NCBI GenBank assembly: GCA_012838315.1
Contig: DUPM01000032.1
Coordinates: 1 to 51,562, forward strand
Length of the DNA: 51,562 nucleotides
From: Clostridiaceae bacterium
GTDB lineage: Bacteria; Bacillota; Clostridia; Saccharofermentanales; Saccharofermentanaceae
Direction: 5' to 3'
In this document: one piece after another, positions 43,688-51,562 of the stretch
Numbering within the stretch: position 1 is the stretch's first letter
How the letters are laid out: each line of letters begins with the position of its first letter
The notes under the pieces: generated by a model
The model's database searches: none
What the model was told of the DNA's origin: nothing
What the model saw: only the letters and a program-made list of their open reading frames with translations
Position numbers and translations under genes: made by a program

Positions 43688-45163
43688 GTGGACAAGTCAT
43701 CATATTATGCTAATACACTAATTCGTCGATTGCGCATATCTTTTCGGATGGGTGCGTTGATATTTGTTTGTTTTTCGATGTTTTATGTCAGTGCATGCGG
43801 CGCCCCTTCTTCCGATTTTCCCGAAATTCCGACTGAGAGTACGCTACCTACGGAATCGGAAGCAGTGACAAGTTCTGTTCCGGAGATAGAAGAGGATGTT
43901 TTTCCGGTCATTCAAATGGCATCGCCCTATTCACAAGACACACTAAACTATTTGTCTCGGCTCTATGAAGCGAAGTCACTGGGATTGCTCGGAACCGGTG
44001 TCAACGGAGATAATGTGTCTCTATCTTTTCTTGACAGTATCGAGCCGCCTTTTGTGGTTGAAGCACTTGCGACGCCGGCGACGGGCGCGACGAAAGATAC
44101 AATTATGAATTGGAAGAGCGACGCTGTATTGCCTGATGTTTTTTTGGCTTCTGCGCTATCTGATTCCTTCGAGAACGATGTGGCATTGTCGCTCAACCCG
44201 TATTTGTCGAATGATTCATTATTAAATCCATCCAATACTTACATTGATATGTTCAAAATTCTATCCAGTGACGGTGATGTCTTTGGCATCCCTCTTTTGG
44301 CTTCCGTTGATTTGTTGTATGTGAATCAAGAACTTTTTCGCACCAGTGATACGGAACTTTTGTCATTTGTCGTGGATATAGATACTTTTGAGGCGGCTTC
44401 GAAAAGCATTTCAGAGTATTACGATAATTCTGAATTGACGCCTTCATTTCCTTTCTATTATGCAGAAGACCTGTTGCCTTTTTTGGGTGCGTCGTATGCG
44501 GATTCATTTTATTATATGACTTACGATGCCGGTGCTTCGACATTCATTCCCGGGTTTGATACATCCGTTCGCTTCCTCAATCAATATGCAGGAGCGGGGT
44601 ACTCATTGGATTTGCTTTCGGAACAAGATAAGTTGGATCTGTTTGGCACATTTGATCCCGTTATTTCGAAAAGAGTCGCTATGTGGGTTGGAAATTCTTC
44701 AGATGTGATGAGGTGGGCAAACTATATGCCGTATACCTTACAAATGGCTCAAATTCCCTCGTCAGAGGTTGGCGTCATCACTCCGCCGTGCCTGACAATA
44801 TACCCACTGTGTATTTCCGCGACAACATCATATCCGGAGATAGCATCAAGATTTGCCTCTTTTGTTGCACTTGATGAAGATGCCATATTACTTCGACTTC
44901 GTTTGGAGGGCAGTGAAGGATTTCTTCCAACCGTTAAATCGAATCGGGTCTGGACTCGATATTTTGAAAATGCGACATACTCATCACCGTTGCTGTATTA
45001 TAAAGAATACATGGCAAATGCATATTATTCTCCTGAGATCTCAGATGAAAAGTTGTACGAGCGATTTTCGTATATTATTAAAACATATTCACAAAGACTG
45101 CTGACTGAAAATATTAGCGATGATATTCTTAAGGAAATGACTGACGTTTTGATGAGTGCGTAG
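43688..45163 (+). CDS. extracellular solute-binding-like lipoprotein (ABC family 1 type)
   Basis: About 491 residues. The start is uncertain: the frame opens at a GTG at 43640, but a -10-like TATAAT at 43651 favours the GTG at 43688 or the ATG at 43748. Basic n-region, hydrophobic core GALIFVCFSMFYVSA and lipobox Cys (VSAC) make it a lipoprotein; an acidic Thr/Glu/Pro linker follows. The rest (DVFLASAL, FGIPLLASVDLLYVNQELF, AMWVGNSSDVMRWA, EIASRFASFVALDE) resembles sugar-type binding proteins. No permease or ATPase gene is near, so it may serve a distant transporter or be a surface lipoprotein. Confidence 0.72.
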   Translation: MDKSSYYANTLIRRLRISFRMGALIFVCFSMFYVSACGAPSSDFPEIPTESTLPTESEAVTSSVPEIEEDVFPVIQMASPYSQDTLNYLSRLYEAKSLGLLGTGVNGDNVSLSFLDSIEPPFVVEALATPATGATKDTIMNWKSDAVLPDVFLASALSDSFENDVALSLNPYLSNDSLLNPSNTYIDMFKILSSDGDVFGIPLLASVDLLYVNQELFRTSDTELLSFVVDIDTFEAASKSISEYYDNSELTPSFPFYYAEDLLPFLGASYADSFYYMTYDAGASTFIPGFDTSVRFLNQYAGAGYSLDLLSEQDKLDLFGTFDPVISKRVAMWVGNSSDVMRWANYMPYTLQMAQIPSSEVGVITPPCLTIYPLCISATTSYPEIASRFASFVALDEDAILLRLRLEGSEGFLPTVKSNRVWTRYFENATYSSPLLYYKEYMANAYYSPEISDEKLYERFSYIIKTYSQRLLTENISDDILKEMTDVLMSA

Positions 45164-45170
45164 GTGGAAC

Positions 45171-46274
45171 ATGAACGAGGTATTTTTGTCTCCGGTACGA
45201 ATCGGCGATGCTGCTAGAGTTCGAGATGCGCTTTATGAAAATAACGCAATTCATGAGGTTGCGTCGATTATTCGACAAAGTATTTCTGATTCGTCGCAGT
45301 TGTGGTTTGTCGCATCTGTAGGTGAGTCCACAGATGCGAGATTTCTTGCGTTAGTTCGCCTATATTCAATTGATACGAACAACAAAAACACGATGTTGGG
45401 ATTTTCGTTTTCGAGCGATTTACGATATTCCGATGATGACCGCGTGTTGAGAAAAAATGTTTTGGATTCTATATTGCGTCACGTTTTTTTTCAAATGCAA
45501 CTCCATAAAGTGAGTTGGGTCATTCGAATCGAAGATTATGAAGCCGAGAGTATCGCACTCGAGTGTGGTATGAGACAAGAGGCTATCTTGGAGGAAGTCA
45601 TTTATGAAAATGAATTGTTCTCGGATGCGGGGCTCTTTTCTATGCTTGCTTCAGAATATCCGGATTATTCTGTGGCCTTTGTTCGTTTTGCAAAAGGCCT
45701 AGTAGCGATTAGAGGTAGCCAAACGTATGTTGAGGCGATTCGCTTTTATGCCATTGGTCAAAAAATTGAAGATATATTTGATCGTTCGGTTGCTATTCGA
45801 ACTGGTTTTGCAACCGCTCAAGGCAATGTTTTGGCTGATGAATTATCCGATTCACTCCAAATTCAATCGCACCTTCCGGAAGAACTATCTAAGGCGGTGC
45901 GCGAGTTGAAGGAGTATCTTCGTAAATCCAGAACGCGCTTTTCTGTTCGCGTGAATTTTTCGCAAGGCAGTGAATTTCAAAGGCATGTCTGGAACGAGAT
46001 TCAAAAGATTCCTTACGGATCAACCGTGAGTTACGAAGACATTGCATTGGTACTGACGGCAAACGATCGTATTTCTGCTCGAAACTTATCGCGCGCAGTT
46101 GGTTCTGCGTGCGCCGAGAACCCAATACCGATCATTGTGCCGTGCCATCGTGTCATTGGTAAAGACGGAAAGCTTGTTGGCTTTTCGGGGGGGATTCAGA
46201 TAAAAGAGTTTTTGCTTGATCATGAAATTTTCGGCTTTTTCAGAAATACCGATCATAAGGGAGAACATGCTTGA
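45171..46274 (+). CDS. GNAT-like acetyltransferase domain fused to O6-methylguanine-DNA methyltransferase
   Basis: 367 residues, about twice the length of a normal MGMT. Residues ~1-160 look like a RimJ/RimL-type GNAT: start FLSPVRIGDAARV, middle KVSWVIRIEDYEAESIALECGMRQEAIL and ending DAGLFSMLASEY. Residues ~165-255 match the MGMT N-terminal domain and the rest its active-site domain: EFQRHVWNEIQKIPYGSTVSYEDIA and IPIIVPCHRVIGKDGKLVGFSGG with the PCHRV acceptor Cys. The MGMT part removes alkyl groups from O6-guanine by suicide transfer. Starts 7 nt after the lipoprotein stop. Confidence 0.85.
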   Translation: MNEVFLSPVRIGDAARVRDALYENNAIHEVASIIRQSISDSSQLWFVASVGESTDARFLALVRLYSIDTNNKNTMLGFSFSSDLRYSDDDRVLRKNVLDSILRHVFFQMQLHKVSWVIRIEDYEAESIALECGMRQEAILEEVIYENELFSDAGLFSMLASEYPDYSVAFVRFAKGLVAIRGSQTYVEAIRFYAIGQKIEDIFDRSVAIRTGFATAQGNVLADELSDSLQIQSHLPEELSKAVRELKEYLRKSRTRFSVRVNFSQGSEFQRHVWNEIQKIPYGSTVSYEDIALVLTANDRISARNLSRAVGSACAENPIPIIVPCHRVIGKDGKLVGFSGGIQIKEFLLDHEIFGFFRNTDHKGEHA

Positions 46275-46930
46275 TGACTAAGAATCATAACTCATATCAT
46301 CGAAAAGTTGTTATGCCGGCTAATACGATGCTTAATCCGGTTCCGGTGGTAATGGTCTCGTGTGCGCATAAGGATCATATCGATGGGCGACCTAACATCA
46401 TCACAGTCGCATGGGCGGGCACAATATGCTCAGATCCGCCGATGTTATCCATCTCAATACGTAAGTCACGATTGTCTCATAAAATCATTTCGGCATCGGG
46501 TGAGTTTGTGGTTAATCTTGTGTCTCAGGAATTACTCAAGGCGTGTGATTATTGCGGTGTGCGTTCCGGAAGAGAATATGACAAATTTCAAGAGTGCCAA
46601 TTGACTTCGATTCCGGCAGATTCGCTATTATCTGCGCCTGCGATTGATGAAGCGCCGGTAAGTATATCTTGTAAAGTGACCGGAGTGACCGAATTGGGAG
46701 CGCACGATTTGTTTATGGCTCGAATTGAGTCTGTCACTGTTGATGCTGATTTGATGGATGAAAAGGGGAGACTGTGCCTAGAGAAAGCAGACTTAGTAGC
46801 ATACTCTCATGGTCATTATTATGCGTTGGGAGATATCTTGGGATTTTTTGGCTACTCTGTCGCATCGCCAAAAGCGCTGAAGAGACGTCTTGATGAAATA
46901 CATAAAAATACAAATAGAAAGTCCGGTTGA
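46274..46930 (+). CDS. flavin reductase-like FMN-binding protein (flavoredoxin type)
   Basis: 218 residues. ATG overlaps the previous stop (TGATG) with AGGGAG upstream. NPVPVVMVSCAHKDHIDGRPNIITVAWAGTICSDPPMLSISIRKSRLSHKII is the FMN-binding core of the flavin reductase-like/flavoredoxin family; two close Cys lie in KACDYCGVRSGREYDKF. Function is likely electron transfer or flavin reduction; the partner is unknown. The last codons are part of the terminator that follows. Confidence 0.88.
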   Translation: MTKNHNSYHRKVVMPANTMLNPVPVVMVSCAHKDHIDGRPNIITVAWAGTICSDPPMLSISIRKSRLSHKIISASGEFVVNLVSQELLKACDYCGVRSGREYDKFQECQLTSIPADSLLSAPAIDEAPVSISCKVTGVTELGAHDLFMARIESVTVDADLMDEKGRLCLEKADLVAYSHGHYYALGDILGFFGYSVASPKALKRRLDEIHKNTNRKSG

Positions 46931-46952
46931 ATCCGGACTTTCTATTTGTATT
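46907..46952. terminator. bidirectional terminator with a perfect 20-bp stem
   Basis: 46907-46926 and 46933-46952 are perfect inverted repeats with a 6-nt loop (TTGAAT). The left arm holds the last codons and the loop part of the stop of the flavin reductase gene. It ends that transcript and the convergent pfp transcript. Confidence 0.9.
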
Positions 46953-46974
46953 GTTTCAATAAATGAATGCCAAA

Positions 46975-48222
46975 TTATTTTACAAGGACTTTTTTCAGCT
47001 TAACAAATCGCGGTAATCCGTCCTCTTTAACTTGCTTCGTTTCTTCCTTTATCAATGGCAATGCATAGTCGACGAACTGCTGTCCGACGAAGTTGCCGTC
47101 ATTGTTGATCCACTCAAGCGGAACCTTCTTTTCTGTGTTGGCAACGTCGTTGAGCGGAATCATCTTGATGTTGCACTTGTAATCACTTCCGGCTTCACGT
47201 TCAAATCCGACCATGTAATCTGTCATACCCTCGAGTGCCTTAATGACCGCTGTACGTCCGGCGAGGAAAGACTCATCAATATCGATTTGTGAAGCGCAAT
47301 GCGAAGCACAACGTTGCATAAGAGAGAGCTCGATGCCACGAACCTTTGCGCCGGTTTCCTTCTTGATAAATTCGGCCAAAACAGAAGCGGTTCCGCCGAG
47401 TTGCTTATGTCCAAACGAGTCCACAGCAACATCATCCTTTGCAACGAGTTCAGGGATGAACACGCCGTCCTTAGTTTGAACGCCCTCGGATACGGCGATA
47501 ATGACTTTGCCCGTCTCGGCATAGATCTTTTTCACGTCAGCAAGCATCTTGTCCATGTCGAATGCTACTTCCGGGAGATAAATCAAATCGGGTCCACATC
47601 CTTTTTCGTTGGCAAGACGCGTTGCAGCTGTCAACCAGCCGGCATGACGACCCATGACTTCTATGACGCAAATCATACCTGTGTCGTAAACACGAGCATC
47701 CTGGTAAACTTCCATTGTAGTTGTAGCGATATATTTTGCAGCAGAAGCGAAGCCCGGGCAATGGTCTGTTCCGAAAAGATCGTTGTCAATGGTCTTCGGA
47801 ACACCCATGACAATGCAATCGTAGCCGGCATTTTGCATGAACTTTGAAATCTTGTTGCAGGTATCCATTGAGTCGTTTCCGCCATTGTAAAAGAAATAGC
47901 GAATATTGTATTTCTTGAAAACTTCGAGTAGACGCTTGTAGTCCGTGTCATCCTTGGCCGCGTCTGCCAATTTATATCGACAGGAACCGAGGCTTGAAGA
48001 AGGTGTATACTTGAGCATTTCGAGCTCGTTTGGATCTTCTTGTCCGATGTCGTAAAACTTTTCATTCAGAATGCCGACGATGCCGTTGGCAGCGCCATAA
48101 ACTTTTTCAATAACATCGCTGTGCTTGAGTGCTTCGATAAAAACACCTGCTGCTGAAGCGTTGATTACGGATGTCGGGCCGCCGGATTGACCAAACATTA
48201 AGTTGCCTTTGAGAGCTGTCAT
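46975..48222 (-). CDS. pfp: pyrophosphate-dependent 6-phosphofructokinase
   Basis: 415 residues from the ATG at 48222, behind TAGGAGG; a longer frame lacks a ribosome site. Start NLMFGQSGGPTSVINASAAG, FYNGGNDSMDTCNKI (Asp-Ser of the PPi type in place of GDGS), GVPKTIDNDLFGTDHCPGF with catalytic Asp and EVMGRHAGWLTAAT. It makes fructose-1,6-bisphosphate from fructose-6-phosphate with PPi and is reversible, so it serves both glycolysis and gluconeogenesis. Saves ATP, typical for anaerobes. Confidence 0.93.
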   Translation of the reverse strand: MTALKGNLMFGQSGGPTSVINASAAGVFIEALKHSDVIEKVYGAANGIVGILNEKFYDIGQEDPNELEMLKYTPSSSLGSCRYKLADAAKDDTDYKRLLEVFKKYNIRYFFYNGGNDSMDTCNKISKFMQNAGYDCIVMGVPKTIDNDLFGTDHCPGFASAAKYIATTTMEVYQDARVYDTGMICVIEVMGRHAGWLTAATRLANEKGCGPDLIYLPEVAFDMDKMLADVKKIYAETGKVIIAVSEGVQTKDGVFIPELVAKDDVAVDSFGHKQLGGTASVLAEFIKKETGAKVRGIELSLMQRCASHCASQIDIDESFLAGRTAVIKALEGMTDYMVGFEREAGSDYKCNIKMIPLNDVANTEKKVPLEWINNDGNFVGQQFVDYALPLIKEETKQVKEDGLPRFVKLKKVLVK

Positions 48223-48599
48223 GATTTTTCCTCCTAATTGCATAGAAAATTTCTCGTAAATAACGAACCAGTGAAAATAATAACACGTTTCGCATAAATA
48301 TGTACAGAATATGTTGCTGTCAGACTCGAGAATCGGAGTCGGGCGTTTTTGATTTCTATTGATGGGCGCGTCTTTTGTAATTATTCTGTGGATCGAATTG
48401 GGATAATATGGCCATTTGTTTTGCTATATTGTAAGAAATATTTAGTAACCGATTTTTTCTTTGAAGATAATCGAAATAAAGTATTAATAAAGTGTTGAGA
48501 ATCTGTGAATCATTAAAGATTGTTTTCATTCATATGATTAAAGCGATGATATAATCGTATAATGATTGTAAATTTGATAACCTTGAGGTGTTCATATCA
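48223..48599. other. gene-free spacer between divergent pfp and GGDEF genes
   Basis: About 375 nt. It contains a weak hairpin GACTC/GAGTC with one bulge (near 48321-48338) and a TATAAT box (48550-48555) suitable for the GGDEF gene; no clear -35. Very AT-rich near 48440-48560. No RNA gene or riboswitch is recognised. Confidence 0.5.
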
Positions 48600-49772
48600 A
48601 TGAAGAAGAACACATTTCGTAAACTCAGAGGCATACAGACTCTCGGATCATGGGAGTTTATGTGGCAGGCCGCCGTTTTCCTATACATTTGGGTTGCCGC
48701 ATTTGCTTTTGTCATCGGCCTATTTATATATATTTTTGTTAGCTTATGGATACACAGGAATCCTTTTTCTGCATGGGAAGCGTATTCAGACTTGCAGGCC
48801 TCATTCATATTCGGGCTATCCTTGAGTATGTTATTATTTTCTATCTTCTTTACGTTGATTTTGCTTGAATTGTATGACCGTATCATCTACAAGCCGGTCA
48901 AGTCTTTGCTTGAGGAAGTTGAGAAAATTTCCGGTTATCGTGGTCTTTCAAGTAAAGTCGAGTTTTATCTTCGTGGTGGAAAGGGCAGCCCTCTAGATCT
49001 ATATAATCCGCAAGAGTCATGGATTGACCGAGTAAAAGAGTATATGCAAACGGCATCCAATGATCGATACTTTGATGATTTGACCGGATGCTTTAATAAG
49101 AAGTATCTGACCGGTGTTCTGACCGAAATATTGAAAACGCAAATGATGGTTGCCATACCTAACCGAAAAATGCCCCGAACCGTCGATTCAATCTGTTATG
49201 CATTCTATCTTATCGACATAGATTATTTCAAAGCGATCAACGATGAATTTGGGCATATTTACGGCGACCAGGTCCTTGCACAAGTCGGACGCACTTTGCG
49301 CGAGTGTGTCGGTTCGGAAGGAGCAGTTATCCGCTACGGCGGTGAGGAGTTTCTTCTTGTTGTCGCACATAATTATCCGATGGACTACACGAAATATGCG
49401 GAGGCAATCCGTAGTGCATTTTGTGAATCTGTATTCGTCACTTCCGCCAAGACCAAAGAGGTTCGTGCAGTGACTTGTAGCATCGGCTACACACCATTTC
49501 CGTTATTTGATGAATATAATACCTCGATAACGGTTCAAGAGCATGTGGATCTTTCGGATCAGGCGATGTATATGTCGAAAAGTGGCGGTCGAAATACTTG
49601 GCGTGGCATTAAGCCTATTAAAGCGCCGAGCAATCCTCTGAAACTCGAGAGGTTGAAGGTGTCTCTAGAGTTTGGCATTGAGAATAACTTTGTCGGCATT
49701 GTTAAGCCGGATGACATTACAGCGCAGAAGGCGGCTATGCGCCCCGGAAGTTATTTTACTAGGCGAACATAG
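48600..49772 (+). CDS. membrane GGDEF diguanylate cyclase
   Basis: 390 residues from ATG 48600, nine bases after TTGAGGTG. Two membrane helices (about residues 18-45 and 63-90) with no recognisable sensor domain between them, an ~50-residue linker, then a GGDEF domain: DDLTGCFNKKYL, IDIDYFKAINDEFGHIYGDQVL and the active loop RYGGEEFLLVV (near residue 245). GGEEF is an active variant. The inhibitory RxxD site, five residues before, reads RECV, so feedback control by c-di-GMP is probably missing. A ~50-residue C-terminal tail follows. Confidence 0.92.
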   Translation: MKKNTFRKLRGIQTLGSWEFMWQAAVFLYIWVAAFAFVIGLFIYIFVSLWIHRNPFSAWEAYSDLQASFIFGLSLSMLLFSIFFTLILLELYDRIIYKPVKSLLEEVEKISGYRGLSSKVEFYLRGGKGSPLDLYNPQESWIDRVKEYMQTASNDRYFDDLTGCFNKKYLTGVLTEILKTQMMVAIPNRKMPRTVDSICYAFYLIDIDYFKAINDEFGHIYGDQVLAQVGRTLRECVGSEGAVIRYGGEEFLLVVAHNYPMDYTKYAEAIRSAFCESVFVTSAKTKEVRAVTCSIGYTPFPLFDEYNTSITVQEHVDLSDQAMYMSKSGGRNTWRGIKPIKAPSNPLKLERLKVSLEFGIENNFVGIVKPDDITAQKAAMRPGSYFTRRT

Positions 49773-49863
49773 TTTTTCGGGAGTCATCCTGTTGGCTTGA
49801 TAAATCATCCACACATTCTATGTTGCTTCGAAATAATTACGTTCTCATTCAGAGGTCAGTTTA

Positions 49864-50817
49864 ATGTATTTGCTAATTCATATGGAGTTACCAAGAATGA
49901 ATGAGTTTATTGAAAGCAGAGGAATTCAAGTTAATCGCTCGGACAGAACTCTTGTATTTCGCTGCATAATTTCTTTTGTTCTGATAGTGCTCATCTCTTT
50001 GTTCAGTAGTGGGTGTGTTCGAGGAATGAATTCAGAATCGACTGCTAGTAATCATACTGAAGTATCCGTGGACGAAGCATCAATATTGACGCATCCGATG
50101 ATTGAGGAAAAATCTATATACAAGACAGAGCAAACACTTTACAGCAACCCATCTGAATCAGTTCTCTCTACAGCCCAAATTTCTGAGTTCATAGCATTTT
50201 CAGTCGTGGATGTTTCATCGTTGAGCGATGAAGAGATTCGTAATTGCTTTTATTATGAAGAGATTTCCGATGAGATATTTTCTCGAATGGACGGGAAGTC
50301 GTTTAAATCCGACTGTACAACCTCGCGGTCAGATCTACGATATATTCGTGTGTTACACATAGGCTTCGACGGAGATACGCGAATAGGCGAGCTTGTCGCC
50401 AATAAAAATATCGCTCAAGATTTTGTTGATATTTTTTACGCGTTGTATCTCGAAGGATATCCGATTGAGAAGATGATATTGGTAGATGAGTACGGCGCTG
50501 ATGATAATCTATCCATGGCAGACAATAATACATCTTGCTTCAATTTTCGACGTGTGGCCGGGACTTCATCGCTATCGCGACACGCGCTCGGGATGGCGAT
50601 TGATATCAATCCACTTTATAATCCCTGGATATATGAGCTCGATGGTGAGTCGATTATTGACCCGCCGGGAGGAGCGCCCTATGTGGACCGTACGGTCGAT
50701 TGCCCTTACATAATCGACCACGATGATCTTTGCTATAAGCTCTTGATTCAATACGGATTCGCTTGGGGCGGAGACTGGAATACTTCGAAGGATTATCAGC
50801 ACTTTTCGAAGTCATAA
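49864..50817 (+). CDS. M15-family (VanY/D-alanyl-D-alanine carboxypeptidase-like) lipoprotein
   Basis: 317 residues. Hydrophobic signal IISFVLIVLISLFSSGC with lipobox Cys, preceded by basic residues; a Ser/Glu-rich linker follows. C-terminal metal-peptidase motifs: SSLSRHALGMAIDINPLYNPW (His and Asp ligands) and KDYQHFSKS (last His). This is the M15C-like layout that cleaves cell-wall peptides. ATG at 49864 has AGAGGT; two further in-frame ATGs (codons 7 and 12) could start it. Single gene. Confidence 0.85.
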   Translation: MYLLIHMELPRMNEFIESRGIQVNRSDRTLVFRCIISFVLIVLISLFSSGCVRGMNSESTASNHTEVSVDEASILTHPMIEEKSIYKTEQTLYSNPSESVLSTAQISEFIAFSVVDVSSLSDEEIRNCFYYEEISDEIFSRMDGKSFKSDCTTSRSDLRYIRVLHIGFDGDTRIGELVANKNIAQDFVDIFYALYLEGYPIEKMILVDEYGADDNLSMADNNTSCFNFRRVAGTSSLSRHALGMAIDINPLYNPWIYELDGESIIDPPGGAPYVDRTVDCPYIIDHDDLCYKLLIQYGFAWGGDWNTSKDYQHFSKS

Positions 50818-50834
50818 GGACGTCGCATATTAAA

Positions 50835-50863
50835 TTGATATCTACGGGGTTTATTGTTATAAT
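50835..50863 (+). promoter_or_regulatory. strong promoter reading toward the right edge
   Basis: TTGATA (50835-50840), 17-nt spacer, TATAAT (50858-50863). No plus-strand protein gene follows within the window. Confidence 0.7.
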
Positions 50864-50869
50864 TATCCC

Positions 50870-51033
50870 AGTGATTTGGCTCCAAACGCGAATTATTTAC
50901 GTGGAGTCAATGTAAGTCAGAGCGACGCTGTTTGCTCAATGATAAGACTGACTATATGAAGTCAAGTGGTAAATGAGAAAAAAGTAGCGTAGACGCTAGG
51001 GACATTGAACCTTGAAAATAATGCATGCTGAAA
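50870..51033 (+). other. possible rRNA operon leader (box A-like), interrupted by an IS element
   Basis: Non-coding stretch with inverted repeats (GGCTCCA/TGGAGTC near 50878-50909, AGCGTAGACGCT near 50986-50997) and GACATTGAACCTTGAAAATAA near 51001-51020, similar to the box A region seen ahead of 16S and in 16S-23S spacers of Bacillota. No 16S sequence follows; an IS110-type end does. Confidence 0.35.
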
Positions 51034-51059
51034 AGGCTTGAGCCATCTGGCGCAAGCCT
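51034..51059. repeat. hairpin near the IS110-family 3' end
   Basis: AGGCTTG (51034-51040) and CAAGCCT (51053-51059), perfect 7-bp arms with a 12-nt loop, 22 nt downstream of the transposase stop. May be part of the IS end. Confidence 0.5.
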
Positions 51060-51080
51060 GAGCGACGAAGGTGAACTCAG

Positions 51081-51562
51081 TTATGTCTGAGGGACAAAGA
51101 CCTCGTTAGCGGATAGGATGCGGAATATGACGCGTATGAGTTTTTTAGCTGTATGGCCAAGGGCAACGAAATAATGTTTACCTTGAGCTTGCTTGGTTGC
51201 CAGGTATCGACCGAAAGTCTCACAGTGTACGGCGGCCAGACGTGCCGCCTGCATCAAGGCCCAACGCAGATAGGTAGAGCCATGCTTGACCATTGGCGTC
51301 CTGTCGGCCTTGAAATTACCAGACTGGTAAGTCGATGGATCCAATCCGGCAAAGGCCTGAAGCTTGTCCGGGGAGCTGAAACGGTGAATGTCACCGATCT
51401 CTGCCAGGATAATGCCAGCCAATGTAGGGCCAATGCCTGGAATGGACAAGATTGGAGACTGAGTCTGCACAACTGCAGCCCGGATCGCTTTGTCCAGCTC
51501 GTTAACCTGCTTTTGCAGAAAATCAAGATGCTGCAGGGTCAGCTGCAACTCCAGTGCTGCCG
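51081..51562 (-). mobile_element. IS110-family transposase, C-terminal part (element runs off the window)
   Basis: The frame is open to the window edge, so the visible ~160 residues are a C-terminal part. The Transposase_20 helix-hairpin-helix-like segment LSIPGIGPTLAGIILAEIGD, FSSPDKLQAFAGLDPS and KHGSTYLRWALMQAARLA are standard for IS110/IS1111 transposases. The N-terminal DEDD catalytic domain is outside. GC and codon use differ from neighbours, supporting recent arrival. Confidence 0.92.

Noticed and set aside
47299-47847. 182-codon plus-strand frame
   Set aside because: Fully antisense to pfp, whose motifs are complete; a shadow frame.

Overview
The window is a gene-dense, roughly 45 % GC stretch of bacterial chromosome, most likely from an anaerobic member of the Bacillota, class Clostridia. 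The evidence is strong GGAGG-type ribosome binding sites, frequent TTG and GTG starts, an mreC-mreD-PBP2 cluster, a sodium-pump decarboxylase beta/gamma pair, PPi-dependent phosphofructokinase, a clostridial type of PheS with a Cys-rich insert, a YerC-type TrpR-like regulator next to secA, and clostridial TadE/DUF5702-like proteins. Genus cannot be read from the sequence.

Layout. (1) 1-2226 is an accessory left edge: the 3' end of an Rhs/YD-repeat polymorphic toxin with a probable EndoU RNase tip, a MafI-like immunity gene, and a gene-free stretch with 75-bp hairpin repeats. (2) tRNA-Lys with a consensus promoter and terminator. (3) 2415-4572 is a thiol-redox module: thioredoxin, CcdA and a TlpA-like lumenal oxidoreductase, divergent from a Cys-rich ArsR-type repressor. 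(4) 4695-7118 (minus): a Gfo/Idh/MocA oxidoreductase behind a DUF815 AAA-type ATPase. (5) 7245-11559 (plus): pyrimidine nucleoside phosphorylase, ruvC-ruvA-ruvB and queH. (6) 17765-11529 (minus): two tandem long PRPP synthetases, decarboxylase beta and gamma subunits, a small basic membrane protein and rqcH. (7) 18051-24889 (plus): engB, comEC, holA, a eukaryotic-type NADP-isocitrate dehydrogenase, a SEC-C protein and radC. (8) 24988-33533: mreC-mreD-PBP2, an eroded MgsA-like protein, an MBL-fold glyoxalase-II-like hydrolase, pheS-pheT.

(9) 33621-36795 is a small Tad/pseudopilin-like membrane-protein cluster, preceded by a terminator-shaped hairpin that contains the first gene's Shine-Dalgarno. 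(10) 36810-43376: yerC, secA, then a purine/SAM salvage run in which purine nucleoside phosphorylase, an AhcY-type hydrolase carrying an H-x-E-x-K motif and an SAH/MTA deaminase are packed together; the motif plus a 4-nt gene overlap suggests the S-inosylhomocysteine route. (11) tRNA-Thr. (12) 43688-46930: a solute-binding lipoprotein without permease, a GNAT-MGMT fusion and a flavin reductase. (13) pfp (minus), a membrane GGDEF protein and an M15-type peptidase lipoprotein. (14) The right edge has a strong promoter and an rRNA-leader-like sequence running into the 3' end of an IS110-family transposase.

Most genes are housekeeping. The points worth a second look are the S-inosylhomocysteine pair, the degenerate MgsA-like protein at the canonical locus, the hairpin-gated Tad-like cluster, the GNAT-MGMT fusion, the terminator that doubles as coding sequence of rqcH, the 75-bp repeats, and the possible IS-interrupted rRNA leader. 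All assignments come from reading motifs by eye; no database search was run.
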